This document shows positions 23,431-35,300 of a stretch of 64,000 bases of DNA, piece after piece. The notes under the pieces are model-generated. The model was not told the DNA's origin. It did not search any database and saw nothing but the letters and a program-made list of their open reading frames with translations. Each line of letters begins with the position of its first letter. The first letter of the stretch is position 1. The DNA lies in the NCBI GenBank assembly GCA_946807835.1, contig OX327705.1, forward strand, positions 16,832,501 through 16,896,500. Direction: 5' to 3'. The DNA is from Ailanthus altissimus. Lineage: Eukaryota > Streptophyta > Magnoliopsida > Sapindales > Simaroubaceae. The position numbers and the translations under genes were made by a program.

Positions 23431-23934
23431 TGATTTTACATCTTCACTTAAAATTAAGATGTATTTATGTTATATGTGAATTGTGCTCAAAGTGCATCAT
23501 TTCAGAGTTGACCAACATTTAGTCTCTACCATATTTCCTCTTCAGATTGTACACAGTTGAGTAATCAATTATCATTATTAGCAACGAATCAATCAATCTT
23601 GTTTCTTCTAGTTCATTCCTATTCCATCTAATATATATTAGTTAACTTCATTAATTTATTTTCTATAAAGATTAGGATACTTTCCTATGTAGAAGTTGGA
23701 TTCTCACCTACAACATTATTTTGCTGACTTGCTAATCTTATGTTGCTTAAGACTACAATGTTAGGATTCTCTTGAAAGTTTGACTTTACTTTAGTAGCTA
23801 TTTTACAAGCTAAGTAGAGTTCGCTCTAATTGTCTGATTGATTTTGATTTGAAGATTCAATAACAACTCTACCACTAATTTCCTTCATTTAATATGGAAG
23901 AATTGTTTTACTTTCATTTTTGTATGAGATGTTA

Positions 23935-26033
23935 TTGTTGACCTAAAAATTTGGACGACTCGCAAGTCAACAAGTTAAATTTATTTGTTTGTTGGGAGCT
24001 CTTTGGTAGAGACAAAAAACAAAGATAGAGAGAGAAGAAAGTGACAAGATATATAGTGGTTTAACTTAATTTAGGTTTACATCCACTTTATTTAGCTTTA
24101 GGCTCACTCATCTACACCATTTTACAGTTATTTTATAGTAGTCGTATAAGGCACCAAGACTATTATAGAGAAAATAATAGGAGAATGACCATTATGGAGA
24201 AAATAATGGGAGAGGGAAATACAAAAAAATTCATGTAATGGGGAGCCCTTGTTAGAGAGAAAATTTCTCCCTGATCTCTTGAAATGTTTTTCTTTTATAG
24301 TTGTGATAAGATGAGTCTTATTAGGCATGTCTTCAATCTTCATTAATTAGCTTTAATTCCTTACTTTAAGAGATCATCATTCTTATTAATGCGACTATGA
24401 TTGCCTCATCAATGCTTGCGATTGTCATAATTTTTCTTCTCTTTAATTTTAGGAATTATAACTTTGCATTAATTATTAAGGTTGACTCAAAATCTAAGGG
24501 GTGAACAAGTATCCATTCGTTTTCAGTATTAACTTATTATCAGAAACTCTATTATTGTTCTTGGGCTGATAGATTGTACCATTGGATTTTGGGTTTGTGT
24601 TTGGGTAGTGCGAGCATTGGATTTGTTGAATATGAGTACCCTTATTATAACTTAGGGTCTTGGGTTTTGAATAAAAAATGAAATTTGACGGTACTCGGGG
24701 TTCCATGTGATTTTTGCTCGTGTTGGGGTGTAATGTTACCTACAACAGGGCTTGGAACATCATGCGCTTGAAATTTCATACATGGGACATTTTTTGTTGG
24801 CGGTGGAGCTCGAAGCTCAATGTGTTAAGCTTTGATGAATTTTAAATTATGGGGTCTTGAATCTTATAGGAAATCCTTGCTCAAGGTCTTGAATCATGTA
24901 GGGATCTTTCTGTATGAGGGCTTGATTACCTCGTGGGGATCCTCCTTGTAAGGTCTTTTAGTGATTTTCTTTGTGAGTTATCCCTCACGTATGGTCTTGG
25001 GGAAAATATTTGCGTTTTACCTTCGTGTTGGGTTTTGGTGAAAATATATGCGATTTATCCCCGCATAGGGTCTTAGTGAAAATATATGCGGTTTTTCCCT
25101 CGCGTAGGGTCTTCATTCGGTGAAAATGTTTGTTGTTTACCCCTTGCATAGGGTCTTTAATTGGTGAGAATATCTATGGTTTACCCCTCGCCTGGGGTGT
25201 TTAATTGGCAAAAATAGTTGCGGTTCACCCCTTGCATAGGGTTTTTAGATGGCGAAAATATTTGCAGTTTACCTCATGCAAGGTCTTTAATTGGCAAAAA
25301 ATTTATAGTTTACTCTCGCGTAAGGTCTTCATTCGCCTTGTGAGAGTCAAACCCCCTCAATTTTGATGTTTTTGCAAGTACCCCTATGCAGGCTCTTCAT
25401 CTGTCTTGTGAGAGTCGTACTCTCTTCCCCTTTAGATTTTGGGTCAATTTTAATAATTGATGAGAAGTTATAATTCTCAAAATTAGTTAGGAGAAAAATT
25501 ATAGCCATTATAAACATTGATGAGACAATCATGGTTCTTTAAATTAGTGCTTTAATGAGAATTATGATCCCTTAAATTAGGAAATTAAAGTTGATTAATG
25601 AAAATGGAAGACACGTCTAATATGATTCACCTTACTATAACTATAAGAGGAAGACATTTGAAGAGATCAATGATAGATTTTTCTTTACCAAGAGCTCTTC
25701 ATTACATGAATTTCTTTGTATTTTATTCTATTATTTTCTCTGTAATGGCTATGGTGTCTTATATAGCTCTGTAATAGTTATGGTGTCTTATATGATTGTT
25801 ATAAAATAATTGTGAAATAGTGCATATGAGTGAGCATTAAGCTCAGGAAAGTGGACGTAAGTCCGAATTGGGTTGAACCACTATATATCTCGTGCCACTT
25901 TCTTCTCTCTATCTCTATTTTTTGTCTTATCAAAGCGTTTTTGACAAACATTTTTGTTTTTACCAAAACTTTTCCAACAAACAAATAAATTTAACTCGTT
26001 GATTTGGAATCGTCTAAAATTTTTAGTCAACAA
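23935..26033. mobile_element. Foldback element with long terminal inverted repeats
   Basis: Two arms of about 570-610 bp are reverse complements of each other with moderate divergence: left 23935-24505, right 25424-26033. The ends are TTGTTGAC and GTCAACAA. Shared inner blocks include TTAAATTTATTTGTTTGTTG, AGATATATAGTGGTT, GAAATTCATGTAATG-like and AGTCTTATTAGGCATGTCTTC-like sequence. No transposase ORF is present. Between the arms lies a single-copy part (24506-24840) and a minisatellite (about 24840-25340). No convincing target duplication was found: the 9-bp flanks are GAGATGTTA and GCATGATAG. Foldback or a non-autonomous MULE with long TIRs are the two candidate classes. Confidence 0.85.
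24840..25340. repeat. Minisatellite core of the foldback element
   Basis: Roughly ten degenerate units of about 50-60 bp of the type AGGGTCTTNATTGGTGAAAA then TATTTGCGGTTTACCCCTTG. Units are best kept between 24990 and 25300 and decay on both sides. The short open frames here are chance products. Confidence 0.75.
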
Positions 26034-29000
26034 GCATGATAGCCTTTATTTAAATTGAAATGTGAAAAAATTGTAACACCATTTAGTTCAATAGAGACTG
26101 AAAATTTAGAGTCATGCTTGAGGCTTTGAAGGTTTGAATTAGTTGCTCACATTATTTCAAACTCATCTACCCTTGGATATTGTTCTGCCCTATTCATTTC
26201 ATTTGCTTGTACAGGGTTAAACCAGAGCATAAGATGAAACTGAAAAAATCACATTTCAATTGATTTAATTGCTTTTCTGCTTTTCCCTTTGGTCTTTTCC
26301 GATTTACTCTTGGGTAAACAATCCCTTTTTTGGTTGGTAATGACTAGAGAGCAATGTTTTTGTTTTGTAAATTTCATATTAATTTTTACTGCTCTGAATA
26401 AAGAGTTAACATGTCTTCCTGATTCATTGGTGTGAATTTGTGAATAAAGTTTCATGATCTTTGAAGAGGGAAACTTAAGATTAGCTTTTTAGTGTCTGAC
26501 AGGAAATTATTTTATTGTTTTGGGGGGGAGTAGTTAGTCTGGAAATGTTATGGTTAATGGATTAAGAATTGAGATCTTATTAGTTAGTATAACCTAACAA
26601 TTAAGGGGCCCATAGGATTAAATTTTTCACATATTTGTCATGAGAGAGTCTTGGGTGCTCTTGGTGTATAGTGTTCTTTTATTAAATTCAAGTTATATGT
26701 GTATTGATTTTTCATAATTAATTGAGAATAATACGTGGCTTGAATTTCATTAAAAGAGCTCACCATACATTAAGAGTATTCCAGACTTTCTCATTTAGGA
26801 GTTGAAATTGTTTTTTGGGGGGTGTAGATATGATGCTTTTGGATGTAAATGTTCTAATTGTGTTTTCTTATAATAAGAAGACAAACCGTAGGGGGATTTC
26901 AATTGATAATCAACTGTTGATTTGTAATTGGCAAAAAAAATTAAGATATAAGAACTATGGATAAGATTGTCAATCACCTCATAGGTTTGGATGTGCTGAG
27001 TACCAATCACTTCAACTATTTAGATGAGCATAGCCGAGTTGATTGGGTACCATTTCAACTATGAGAGGCCAGCCCATCTCATTGCTGAGGTGGTTTACAG
27101 TAGCTCCTCTAAACTCTGATAAAGTGGTTGGCACTTGGCACATTTTGGGGGATAAAATGACAAATTTTATCCCAATTTTTGGAGTGTAAAATTGCATAGG
27201 GACAAAAATTTTGGACAAATTAATAGAAATATTAGATTGGGAACCTACGTTGCTAATAAATAAGTGTTGCACTTCTACCAGTTAGTTTGACTTTTTGATT
27301 TTTTAAAGGCATGATTGTGGGTTTGGCAAATGGTGAATTAATTTTTTTAAAAATTAGTTGATTACTGTAATGTATAAAAACATACAGACTACTTTTGTAC
27401 AATAAGCAAGTAGTACAATACATGAGCTTTTGTTAAAAAAAAAATAGGAATCTCTTGTTTTCGAGACTGGGTCATTGGTTGATGGCCTCTCCGATCTGTA
27501 GAAACGTCGGAAGAATCTTGTTTACAAAAGAACATGCGATGCGTTGGGAGTGAATAGACATGGCACCTACTATTTTGCCTTTTTTTCTTTTAATCATTTC
27601 GGCCCCCTTTGTTCCTCTGTTCTTTTGCTTGAAGACGAAGTTGTCTGCCATCACCACATGTCATGAATGTCAAATGCCTCAAGCTATATACGTTTCTTGC
27701 CGTGCAGCGAATTCTTTAATTGTGTTCATGCACCAACGCTCTATTTGTTAGGGTTGGGCAAAATTGCACACTAAAATTTATAAAACTTGATTAGTTTAAT
27801 TTAGTTTGGTAGTGCACCCTCAAACGATGGTCACACTCCAGAATGAAATCAAAGGGCCGATTTTGTAGTTTTTAGTCTATGAAGATAGATACCTTGTTAG
27901 GTGTTTTATTTTATATTTTTCATTGAGGCTGAACTTAGAGATAGCTGTCCATACACTGATAAAGAATGTATGAATTATTGAAAAGAGAGAATTATGGTGG
28001 TTCAAAAATGTCACTTCCCATTGGAAAGAGCAAGAAACAACATAATTGCATTTGGTTAATTCTATAACAATATCAAGTCGGTTTAATCATGAAAATTACA
28101 AATGGAATGGCTTGATTTCATTTTGAAAAGAAAAAGAGAAAATTGTCTGATTTAAAATGCAAGAAAACTCTCTTTTTAACTCTTCGACTTTACGGAATGG
28201 ATAGCTTTATTAAGAAGCGTTTTCTTGTATGTGTTCCCTTTTTTCAAAATCCAGAATTGCATCCTTGTTTCATTGGAATTTTACCAAAAGATGATTGAAG
28301 AAAAATTGACCATACAAACACTGGATAGGATCATTTTATCCTGACATAATTTGTACAAAAGAAATTTGTACATATACACATATACGTGTAAACATATTTA
28401 ATATTTCATAAAATCATATTAAAAAAAAATTAAAAGTAAAAGTAAAAACTCAAGTTGCGTTAATTTAATTGCTGTGACAAAATCATTTTCCTAGTTTTTT
28501 TTATTATTTTACTTTTAGGGAAAATCACGCGTTGAAAATTTATATCATCCAATCAGTGGCATAATTGGTTTTTTGTGCCTAATTTTTGGCCGTATTTGAC
28601 TTCTAAAATAATCTTTTTCGACAGAGGAATTGCGAACAATTTGTGAAAATAATAATCTTTTTAATTAAGAGCAGGGAAGCTTAATCTAAACGGGTCACAA
28701 TAGATTTTGAAATTGTAGTTAAGGTAATCCCGGGAAATTAATTAAAAATTAATGCACAATTAATACTGATTTATTTTAAATAATAAAATAATAAATAAAG
28801 AGAGAATTGAGAGAGAACAACATCTGATATTTATGTGATTCAATCTTTCAGACAACTTTGTATCTATGTCCTACGCTAAATGCAATGAGGTTTCTATTGG
28901 TAATGTCTTAAAATTGATTTTTATAAATTTGACTTAAAATATACCAATTAACTTGTATAATACTCAAAATTACTCACAAGATGAGTAATCAATAAATTTT

Positions 29001-30777
29001 CTCACAATAAGTAAATTGAGAATGATAAAGAGTAACAAACTCCTAAGTAGATATACAAATGAAATCTTAAAATGTGTTTATAATTTTGAGCAATTTCAAA
29101 GATTAGATTATTTTTAAATGAATATGAGCAAGTTTAAATATTTTAAAAATTCTATGAAATCTTTTTGATTGAAAAACGACCTCTTATATAGAAAATTTGA
29201 GAAAATAGTTATTAAAAGTCATTTTAGCTGAAATTAATTCTTGGTTTATAAAGTTTGTCTCGAAATTAATTCTTCAAAATATTTTATGTTTTATAAAATT
29301 GAAAATAATTCTCAAATATAAATAAATTACACATATCATTAGAAGCAAATAAAATAAACTAAATTTAATTGCTTCGAAACTTATTTTAATCTTTATGAAG
29401 TTCAGTATCACTTGATTTACTTCAGTATCACTTAATTTCTCTTTAAATAAATAACTCCTTCAAAATAATTTGTGAGAATAATAAATAATAATAAATATTT
29501 ATTTATTATTACCAAAATTAAGATTCATCTAATCACGTGAAGGTTGATAGATTATTATTACGAAATATATAGGTTTTTTTTATTAAAAAAAATAAAATTT
29601 AATTTTGAGATCAAAAAGCTCTTACTCATTATTTGGAAATGATTTTTATTTAAATAAAAATAATGAAATTATATAATAGCAACACTTATTAGAGATTTTA
29701 ATATATATAGGCTTCAAATAGCCTCAATAATTATAAGAGGTATAAAGCTATACGACATCAAATGGACAGAGAGGGATGGTTGTGATCTGTTTCGCTATTT
29801 TGGCTCCAAACAAAAAAAACAAAAGCAATAAATTCACATGCCTAACAAATGGAAATATAGATTCCAATCAACAAAGGGGAAATTCTGAATCTTTAGAAGT
29901 TTTGTGTTTGGAAGTATCAAAGAGTTCCTCACCACCATCTTAATTATTATTCAGAAACTTTGCATGTGTGTGTGTGTACATACTTACCACCCACCCCAGC
30001 ACAAAAATCCCAGTTGGGGGTTATCACATTCACATCACTATTTTCTTGTTGGTTTAGTTTTATATAACAAAAATGTTTGGTTTTAATAATGGTGTAAGCT
30101 CTGTACCCTGGAATTCCCCAAGAAACCAAGAGCAAGAGCCAAGAGGAGACTTACTTTACTTTCTCTAGTGGGTCATGACTCAATAAATCTCATTTCGTTT
30201 GGATGGTTTTGTGGTTCAACAATCACCTTCTTTCCCCTTCAAACAAAGTATAAAAATATCTTCAAGAGTTTGTAAAATAGATCTCCACTTGCCAGAGCTG
30301 GGGCTAAGGTCAGGTCAAGGTAAACCAATTATGCATCTAAATCAATCAATTTAAATGAATAATTATCAGAAGCCAAACTTATCAAATGAAGATAAGGTTT
30401 TTAAACTACCAATTAGGGAATAGATTCAGCAGCATTAATAGAATGATAGGTTATGCCACTTCTCACAATCATACTGATTTCTCTAAGACCAGCCAATTCA
30501 ATAAAAATATTTACATCCTTACAATCTCACTGAAACATTTGACACAAGGCAAGAACTTGAAAATTTTGACATCAAATTTAAAACTAATCTGTATAATAAT
30601 TAATCCATTCAATTCAATCAGTGCTTGATATTCTAGATAGCTCACTGAAACATACTTTCACAATACAAAAGCAGAGTACATTACAAGAACCAAACCTTCC
30701 AATATTTTTCTTAATAAGTGTAGGCAGGGTATGCTACTACAATAATATAGAATATTCAGTACAAACATGATTCAGAA

Positions 30778-30814
<37 letters not shown>

Positions 30815-30900
30815 ATATATCCTTATTATTTACAGAATATAGAGACCCTAGACAAATCTTGTAGAAACTTGTGGCATTTGGCATAGCAAATCCATCACAG
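26034..30900. other. Intergenic DNA, no gene recognised
   Basis: AT-rich sequence with scattered short ORFs, none of recognisable family. A possible splice acceptor (TTGCTTGTACAG) ends at 26215. Near 28800-28900 a GAGAGAGAAC... stretch resembles a decayed LTR leader. The 61-63 aa frames near 27472-27751 overlap on both strands and show no motif. A TA microsatellite lies at 30779-30811. Confidence 0.5.
30779..30811. repeat. TA dinucleotide microsatellite
   Basis: About sixteen uninterrupted TA units, in the likely 3' flank of the gene at 30938-32011. Similar shorter runs lie at 679-699, 43021-43045 and 62820-62838. Confidence 0.9.
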
Positions 30901-30937
30901 AAATTTGGCTCCAAATTCATCGAAGGCAGTGCTTTAA

Positions 30938-31054
30938 TTAAAGACCATCATAGTAACCACCATATGTTATGTGAGCTCTTGTTATTGGAACCCCTCTCAC
31001 AGCTGAAATTGCTTCATTGAATTTTGTTGCCTGCTGCACCACTTGCTTAATTCT
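30938..31054 (-). CDS. Exon 2 of the DUF6821-type membrane protein gene
   Basis: Encodes the last 38 residues after the intron at 31055-31243: it begins RIKQVVQQATKFNEAIS and ends ITRAHITYGGYYDGL with TAA at 30938-30940. The acceptor reads TTGCAG directly before AGA, phase 0. The tail is strongly conserved in the plant family I recognise (RGVP-x-TRAHI-x-GGYYDGL) and is missing from a plain ORF search, because the exon starts without ATG. It is the reason to prefer the spliced model over the unspliced ORF, which would read one residue (V) and a stop into the intron. Confidence 0.88.
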   Translation of the reverse strand, partial: RIKQVVQQATKFNEAISAVRGVPITRAHITYGGYYDGL

Positions 31055-31243
31055 CTGCAATTAAAAATTTGTTGGATTTGGAATCATGAATTCCCTGTTT
31101 GAACTGTTTAATATGCAATTTAATTATGCCCCATTTTGTGATTATTATGTAAGAATCTCAGAATATATTCAAATAGAAACATCATATCAATACTGGGTTT
31201 GTAAAATTTTACAAAAGAATAATTAAGGACAAATAATTCAAAC
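31055..31243 (-). other. Intron of the DUF6821-type gene
   Basis: 189 nt on the minus strand, GTTTGA at the 5' end and TTGCAG at the 3' end, phase 0, AT-rich as usual in plants. Confidence 0.88.
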
Positions 31244-32011
31244 CTTGTCATCAGTGTAAATCTGGAATCGAAGCTTCTGATTCTGTTGTTGATGTTTGTT
31301 CTTTTGTTGGTTTCCAAATATGAGAATACAAATGGTAGCAGCAGCAACACCAAAAGAGCAAATAGCTCCAACCCCAGTCAAGCTCCACTTCCATAAATTC
31401 AGGCCAAGGCTATTATTGTTGTCTTCATTATCAGCATCAAAATCAATCATCTTCTTCCTGGGAGAACAAGGATTAATGTTTTCTGCAGCAGCCTGATCGG
31501 TATTGTCCTCAAAGTTGAATGCTCCAGCAGCATCAACTTGAGGAATGATATTTCTAGGGGACTTTGGTGAGCCCATTTTCATGTCGACAAATTCATTTTC
31601 CTTCATTTTCTTGAAGAAAACTTGCGAAACTGCATCCTGATCAGCTTCAATGGGTCCTAAATTGGAACGCTTGATCTTATCAGGAACTGCAAAAGTGACA
31701 TCAAGAGGTATCTTGATCACCTCTTTTGTCAGCTCACGATCATCTTCAGGATCTTTGCCCTTCACAATCGCTGCTGGCTCCAGCTGAATTGGAACTGGAA
31801 CAAGTTGCTTTTTCACTTTCCTGGAATTCCCTGATGATGTTTCAATGATCTTGTTGGATTCTGGTGATGGACACATGAAATAGTTCACGTCAAAAACACT
31901 TTTCGGATTAGAAATACCTCGCTTACCTGAGGGAATTTTTCTGTCAGGATTTTCCTGGAAATCCAGGAACCCTGGATCCGGAAGGAACTCCCATTCATCA
32001 TCAAAATCCAT
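31244..32011 (-). CDS. Exon 1 of a DUF6821-type plant membrane protein gene
   Basis: Encodes residues 1-256 of a predicted 294-residue protein. The start MDFDDEWEFLPDPGFLDF is acidic and typical of this plant family of unknown function (DUF6821, recognised from memory). Residues about 30-200 are polar and low in order, with Ser/Pro/Lys-rich stretches that could be phosphorylated (CSPRKK at about 181-186). One transmembrane segment lies at about 209-233 (WSLTGVGAICSFGVAAATIC then ILIFG), followed by a Gln/Lys-rich stretch and the conserved tail in exon 2. No signal peptide is seen, so a tail-anchored-like or single-pass topology with a short C-terminal side is likely. The molecular role is not known. 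It is the only gene in the window with an intact, family-supported reading frame. Base composition (about 45% GC in exon) stands out from the AT-rich flanks. Confidence 0.9.
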
Positions 32012-32360
32012 CTTCTTATTTCCCCTGGAAACGGATCAGAGGGTTGAAACAGGAGTTTTTGTAAGTGGGATCTCTGAATTTTTTTCTTTTGTTGCTGTTG
32101 ATTGGTTGAATTATTGGATCAAAGATGGTGTGAGCTTTGTATGTTTGTTTCTGTGGAAATTTCAGTAATAAGAAAGGGCTGCCAAGGCCACCACCATGGT
32201 GTCCTGTTGCTCTTTCACTGGGAGATTGAATCCATCAAGCAAAAGCAGTATTTTGAGGAATCCGATTGAGAGCTTATCCTCTATAAAGATGACAATACAA
32301 AGTGGTCCAATATGGGACCCAGGGCCATCTAGTTTTCCCTGGATATTTCTTTTCAATTTT
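32012..32360 (-). promoter_or_regulatory. 5' leader and upstream region of the DUF6821-type gene
   Basis: Directly upstream of the ATG the minus strand is rich in CAA/AAC (for example near 32040-32140), as in plant 5' UTRs. A weak TATA-like CTTTATAGAGG on the minus strand is at about 32277-32288. A 64-codon minus-strand frame (32162-32356) ends 150 nt before the start. It has no family motif and would only matter, as an upstream ORF, if transcription begins above 32356. The start site is not determined. Confidence 0.4.
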
Positions 32361-35300
32361 TTACTCCATTATAATAATACGAGTTTGATTACTTTATTCT
32401 CAGTTTCGATAAATTTAAACTACAAGTATGTCTTCAAGATATGATGAAGTTAGTTATTTAACTTACATTTCTGCCTCCTTTTGTCTTTATTTTTTATGAA
32501 GTATTTTTAGATTTTTTTTTTTTAAATTTAGATTTTTTTTTAAAAACAAATTGATTAGTACAAATTGATTCTTTCTTTCATTATAAATTAAATCAACCTA
32601 AAAAAGGAATTTAAAAATGATAAAAATTGAGAACTACACTTAATCAAATTTATTCTTTTCAGTTCGATAATATTTATTAAAATTTTAAAATAAATTTTTG
32701 TTTAATAGAATTTGACTTTGCCCAATGAAAAGTTTGGTATTTATTTTTTTATAATCTTTTTGCTGTAATTTTTTTTCAAAAAAAAGAAAATTACGTTTAT
32801 TTTTAAAGATATATAAAATTATATTATAAGGACTCAAATTATTTTTTAATAGAAGAATTCGTTATAAAAAACACTTCAACCCAATTTAAATTCGACATTT
32901 AAATATTAAAAATGTTAACACTAATTACTACTATTTTAAAAAATATATTTATTAGAAGAAATTGTCAATGAAGAGAGAGAGAACTTTTGTAATATTTACT
33001 AGAGGAGATTGTTTTAATAGTCTCAGCAGTCCTGTGATTGGAAAAAGTAAAAAAAAGTGTTGAGTATTGGATTGGTTGCTTGAAAGAGTTTGCTTGGAAT
33101 GATAAAGACAGGATGGGGACAACTGTCCATGGGCTGGATTCTGCTTTTTAACCTTTCTTTTTCCACCTTAAAAATTAGATTACATTTAAACCCTTCAATT
33201 CTTGTAAATTTTCATAAATTCATAAAATTCTTCATAAAATTTTACATCTTTGTGCCAATTTAGAGTTATCAAACAGATTCTTTCAAAAAAAAGAAAAAGA
33301 AAAAGAGATATCAAACAGATCACAAAAGCTTAGTTAGATATAAAAATTATATTTATAGAAAATCAACCAAAGATTAGTTTGATCAAATCATGATTCTTGT
33401 GTTAGTGTATAATTTAATCATAAAAATTCCCTTGGTTGATTATGATTTTATCAATTTAATTTCATTTAAATTATGTCAAGTTGTATCATGTTGAGCCAAG
33501 TCAATAAATTTAGACCTTTTAAATGTTTTTTATTTATTTTTTTGTTAAAGAAATTTTAATGCCAGTTAAGTATATTTTTTATAAAAAAATATATATTTAT
33601 CTAAATATGTTTGGATATAATTTTTCTTTGTAATTATATTTTTTATTAATTTTATTATAGAATAAATATTATTATTTTCTTTTAAGAAAATAATATTTAG
33701 ACACTTAAAATTTTTAGAAATTTTTTTTATATGTTTAAAAAGGAGAAAAAAAAACTTATTAAATGACAGATTTTATCTATTTAAATAGTTAAATGGGCAA
33801 ATTCGCATATTTACTTTTAGAAGAATATGTGTCACAAATTTACGATGACACATCAATTTTTAAATTAAACACAATCTATTTTATATGTATACACTTTATT
33901 AATAATTTTACAAATTTATTCACCAAATATCTGTATTAATTTTTAAAAATTAATTCACAAGATTAGCATTTGTTGACTTAACAAATTATTAAATCGATAA
34001 ATATTATTTTAAGTGGAGCATTTGATTATTTAATCAAAGAGAACACATTTATTAAAAAAAAAAAAATATAAGAATTACACTAATCAATTTTTGTACAGTA
34101 CTTTTTTAAAATTAGATTTTATTCTATTGTTAAAGATTTTACTAAGACAATAATTGCATGTTCAAAATGATTTATTTTGAAGCCGTGGAATCTAAAGAAG
34201 AGTGTTAAAATTATGGTGGCTTCCACCACGCAAGCATTTCCACGTGGCAATTATTGAACAATTGTTTTGCTTTATAGCCGCGGCATGAAAGAGGGGATTA
34301 TTCAACATGCAATCACCATTGTGAACTTCCCAATTGTTAATTTATTGGCTAAAACTTTGATAAATATTTTATTTGATAGGCGAGCACCGACTCTTTGATA
34401 TTATAAATATGCATTTGCCCCCTTGTAGTTTTCATAATTAAGGAGTTGATTAAATTCCTTTTCTTTTTTACTCATTTCTCTTTTTTATTTTATTTTATTT
34501 TCTGATTAATTTTTATTATTATTAGAATTAGTGATTTAAAATAAAAGATAAATTTTAATTTTAAATTAAAAATTAATGAAAAATTAATAAAAAATTTAAT
34601 ATGTAAAAATTGTGTTAAAAAAAACAAAATAAAAAATTAAAAGTAAGGTATTGTTCACGCGATAATTGTTCGCGTAAATATTATTCATACAATAATTTAT
34701 GGATATTTTTTATTTTAACTCAATTATTTTCTTTATTAATATCAATTACTAAAATTAAATTTTTTTTTTTGAAGAAATGAGTAATTCATATGCAATAAAC
34801 TAATAAGAAATATTTTCATTTTCCAAATAACCATTGCATTTTTCTTAAAGAAAAAACCAGTTGCATGGCTTCAAGAATGACAAAGACGCGCTTCGATTCT
34901 CATTAATTAATTAAGAAATGTTTGGCCTGCCGGCACTAATAAAACAAGAATTAACAAATTCTCACAATTTAGTAAGAATTATTATTTCTCAAATCATTTT
35001 CTATTAATACCAAAATATATAATATTAGCTTGAATTATGTGTTGTATAAATAGCTGGTTCGTCCCGTAAACTTGATAGAAGATTGGAAGCTTTCTAAGTT
35101 CGAAACTTTGAAACGAGGAGGTCAAAAAGCAGATTTAGTATTTGTTTTTATTAAAATTAGTACTTGTAGTTCTTGGGTTCTAAAATTTTTAAAAATTATT
35201 TTCGCACCCTTAAATTTTTAAAGAAATTTTAAAAATGTTTTTCTTTTCAAAAGAAGATCGTCCTCCTATAAAAAAAACCATTTCAATATTTAAATTAATA

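Noticed and set aside
24494..25532. Minus-strand frames of 61-71 codons in the foldback element
   Set aside because: They fall in the inverted arms and minisatellite and are not shared as proteins between the two arms.
23935..26033. LTR retrotransposon
   Set aside because: The terminal repeats are inverted, not direct, and there is no PBS, PPT or pol.
23926..26042. 9-bp MULE-type target duplication around the foldback element
   Set aside because: The flanks GAGATGTTA and GCATGATAG do not match beyond chance.
27472..27751. Overlapping 61- and 63-codon frames on opposite strands
   Set aside because: No motif, no splice context, no clear start context; left as intergenic.
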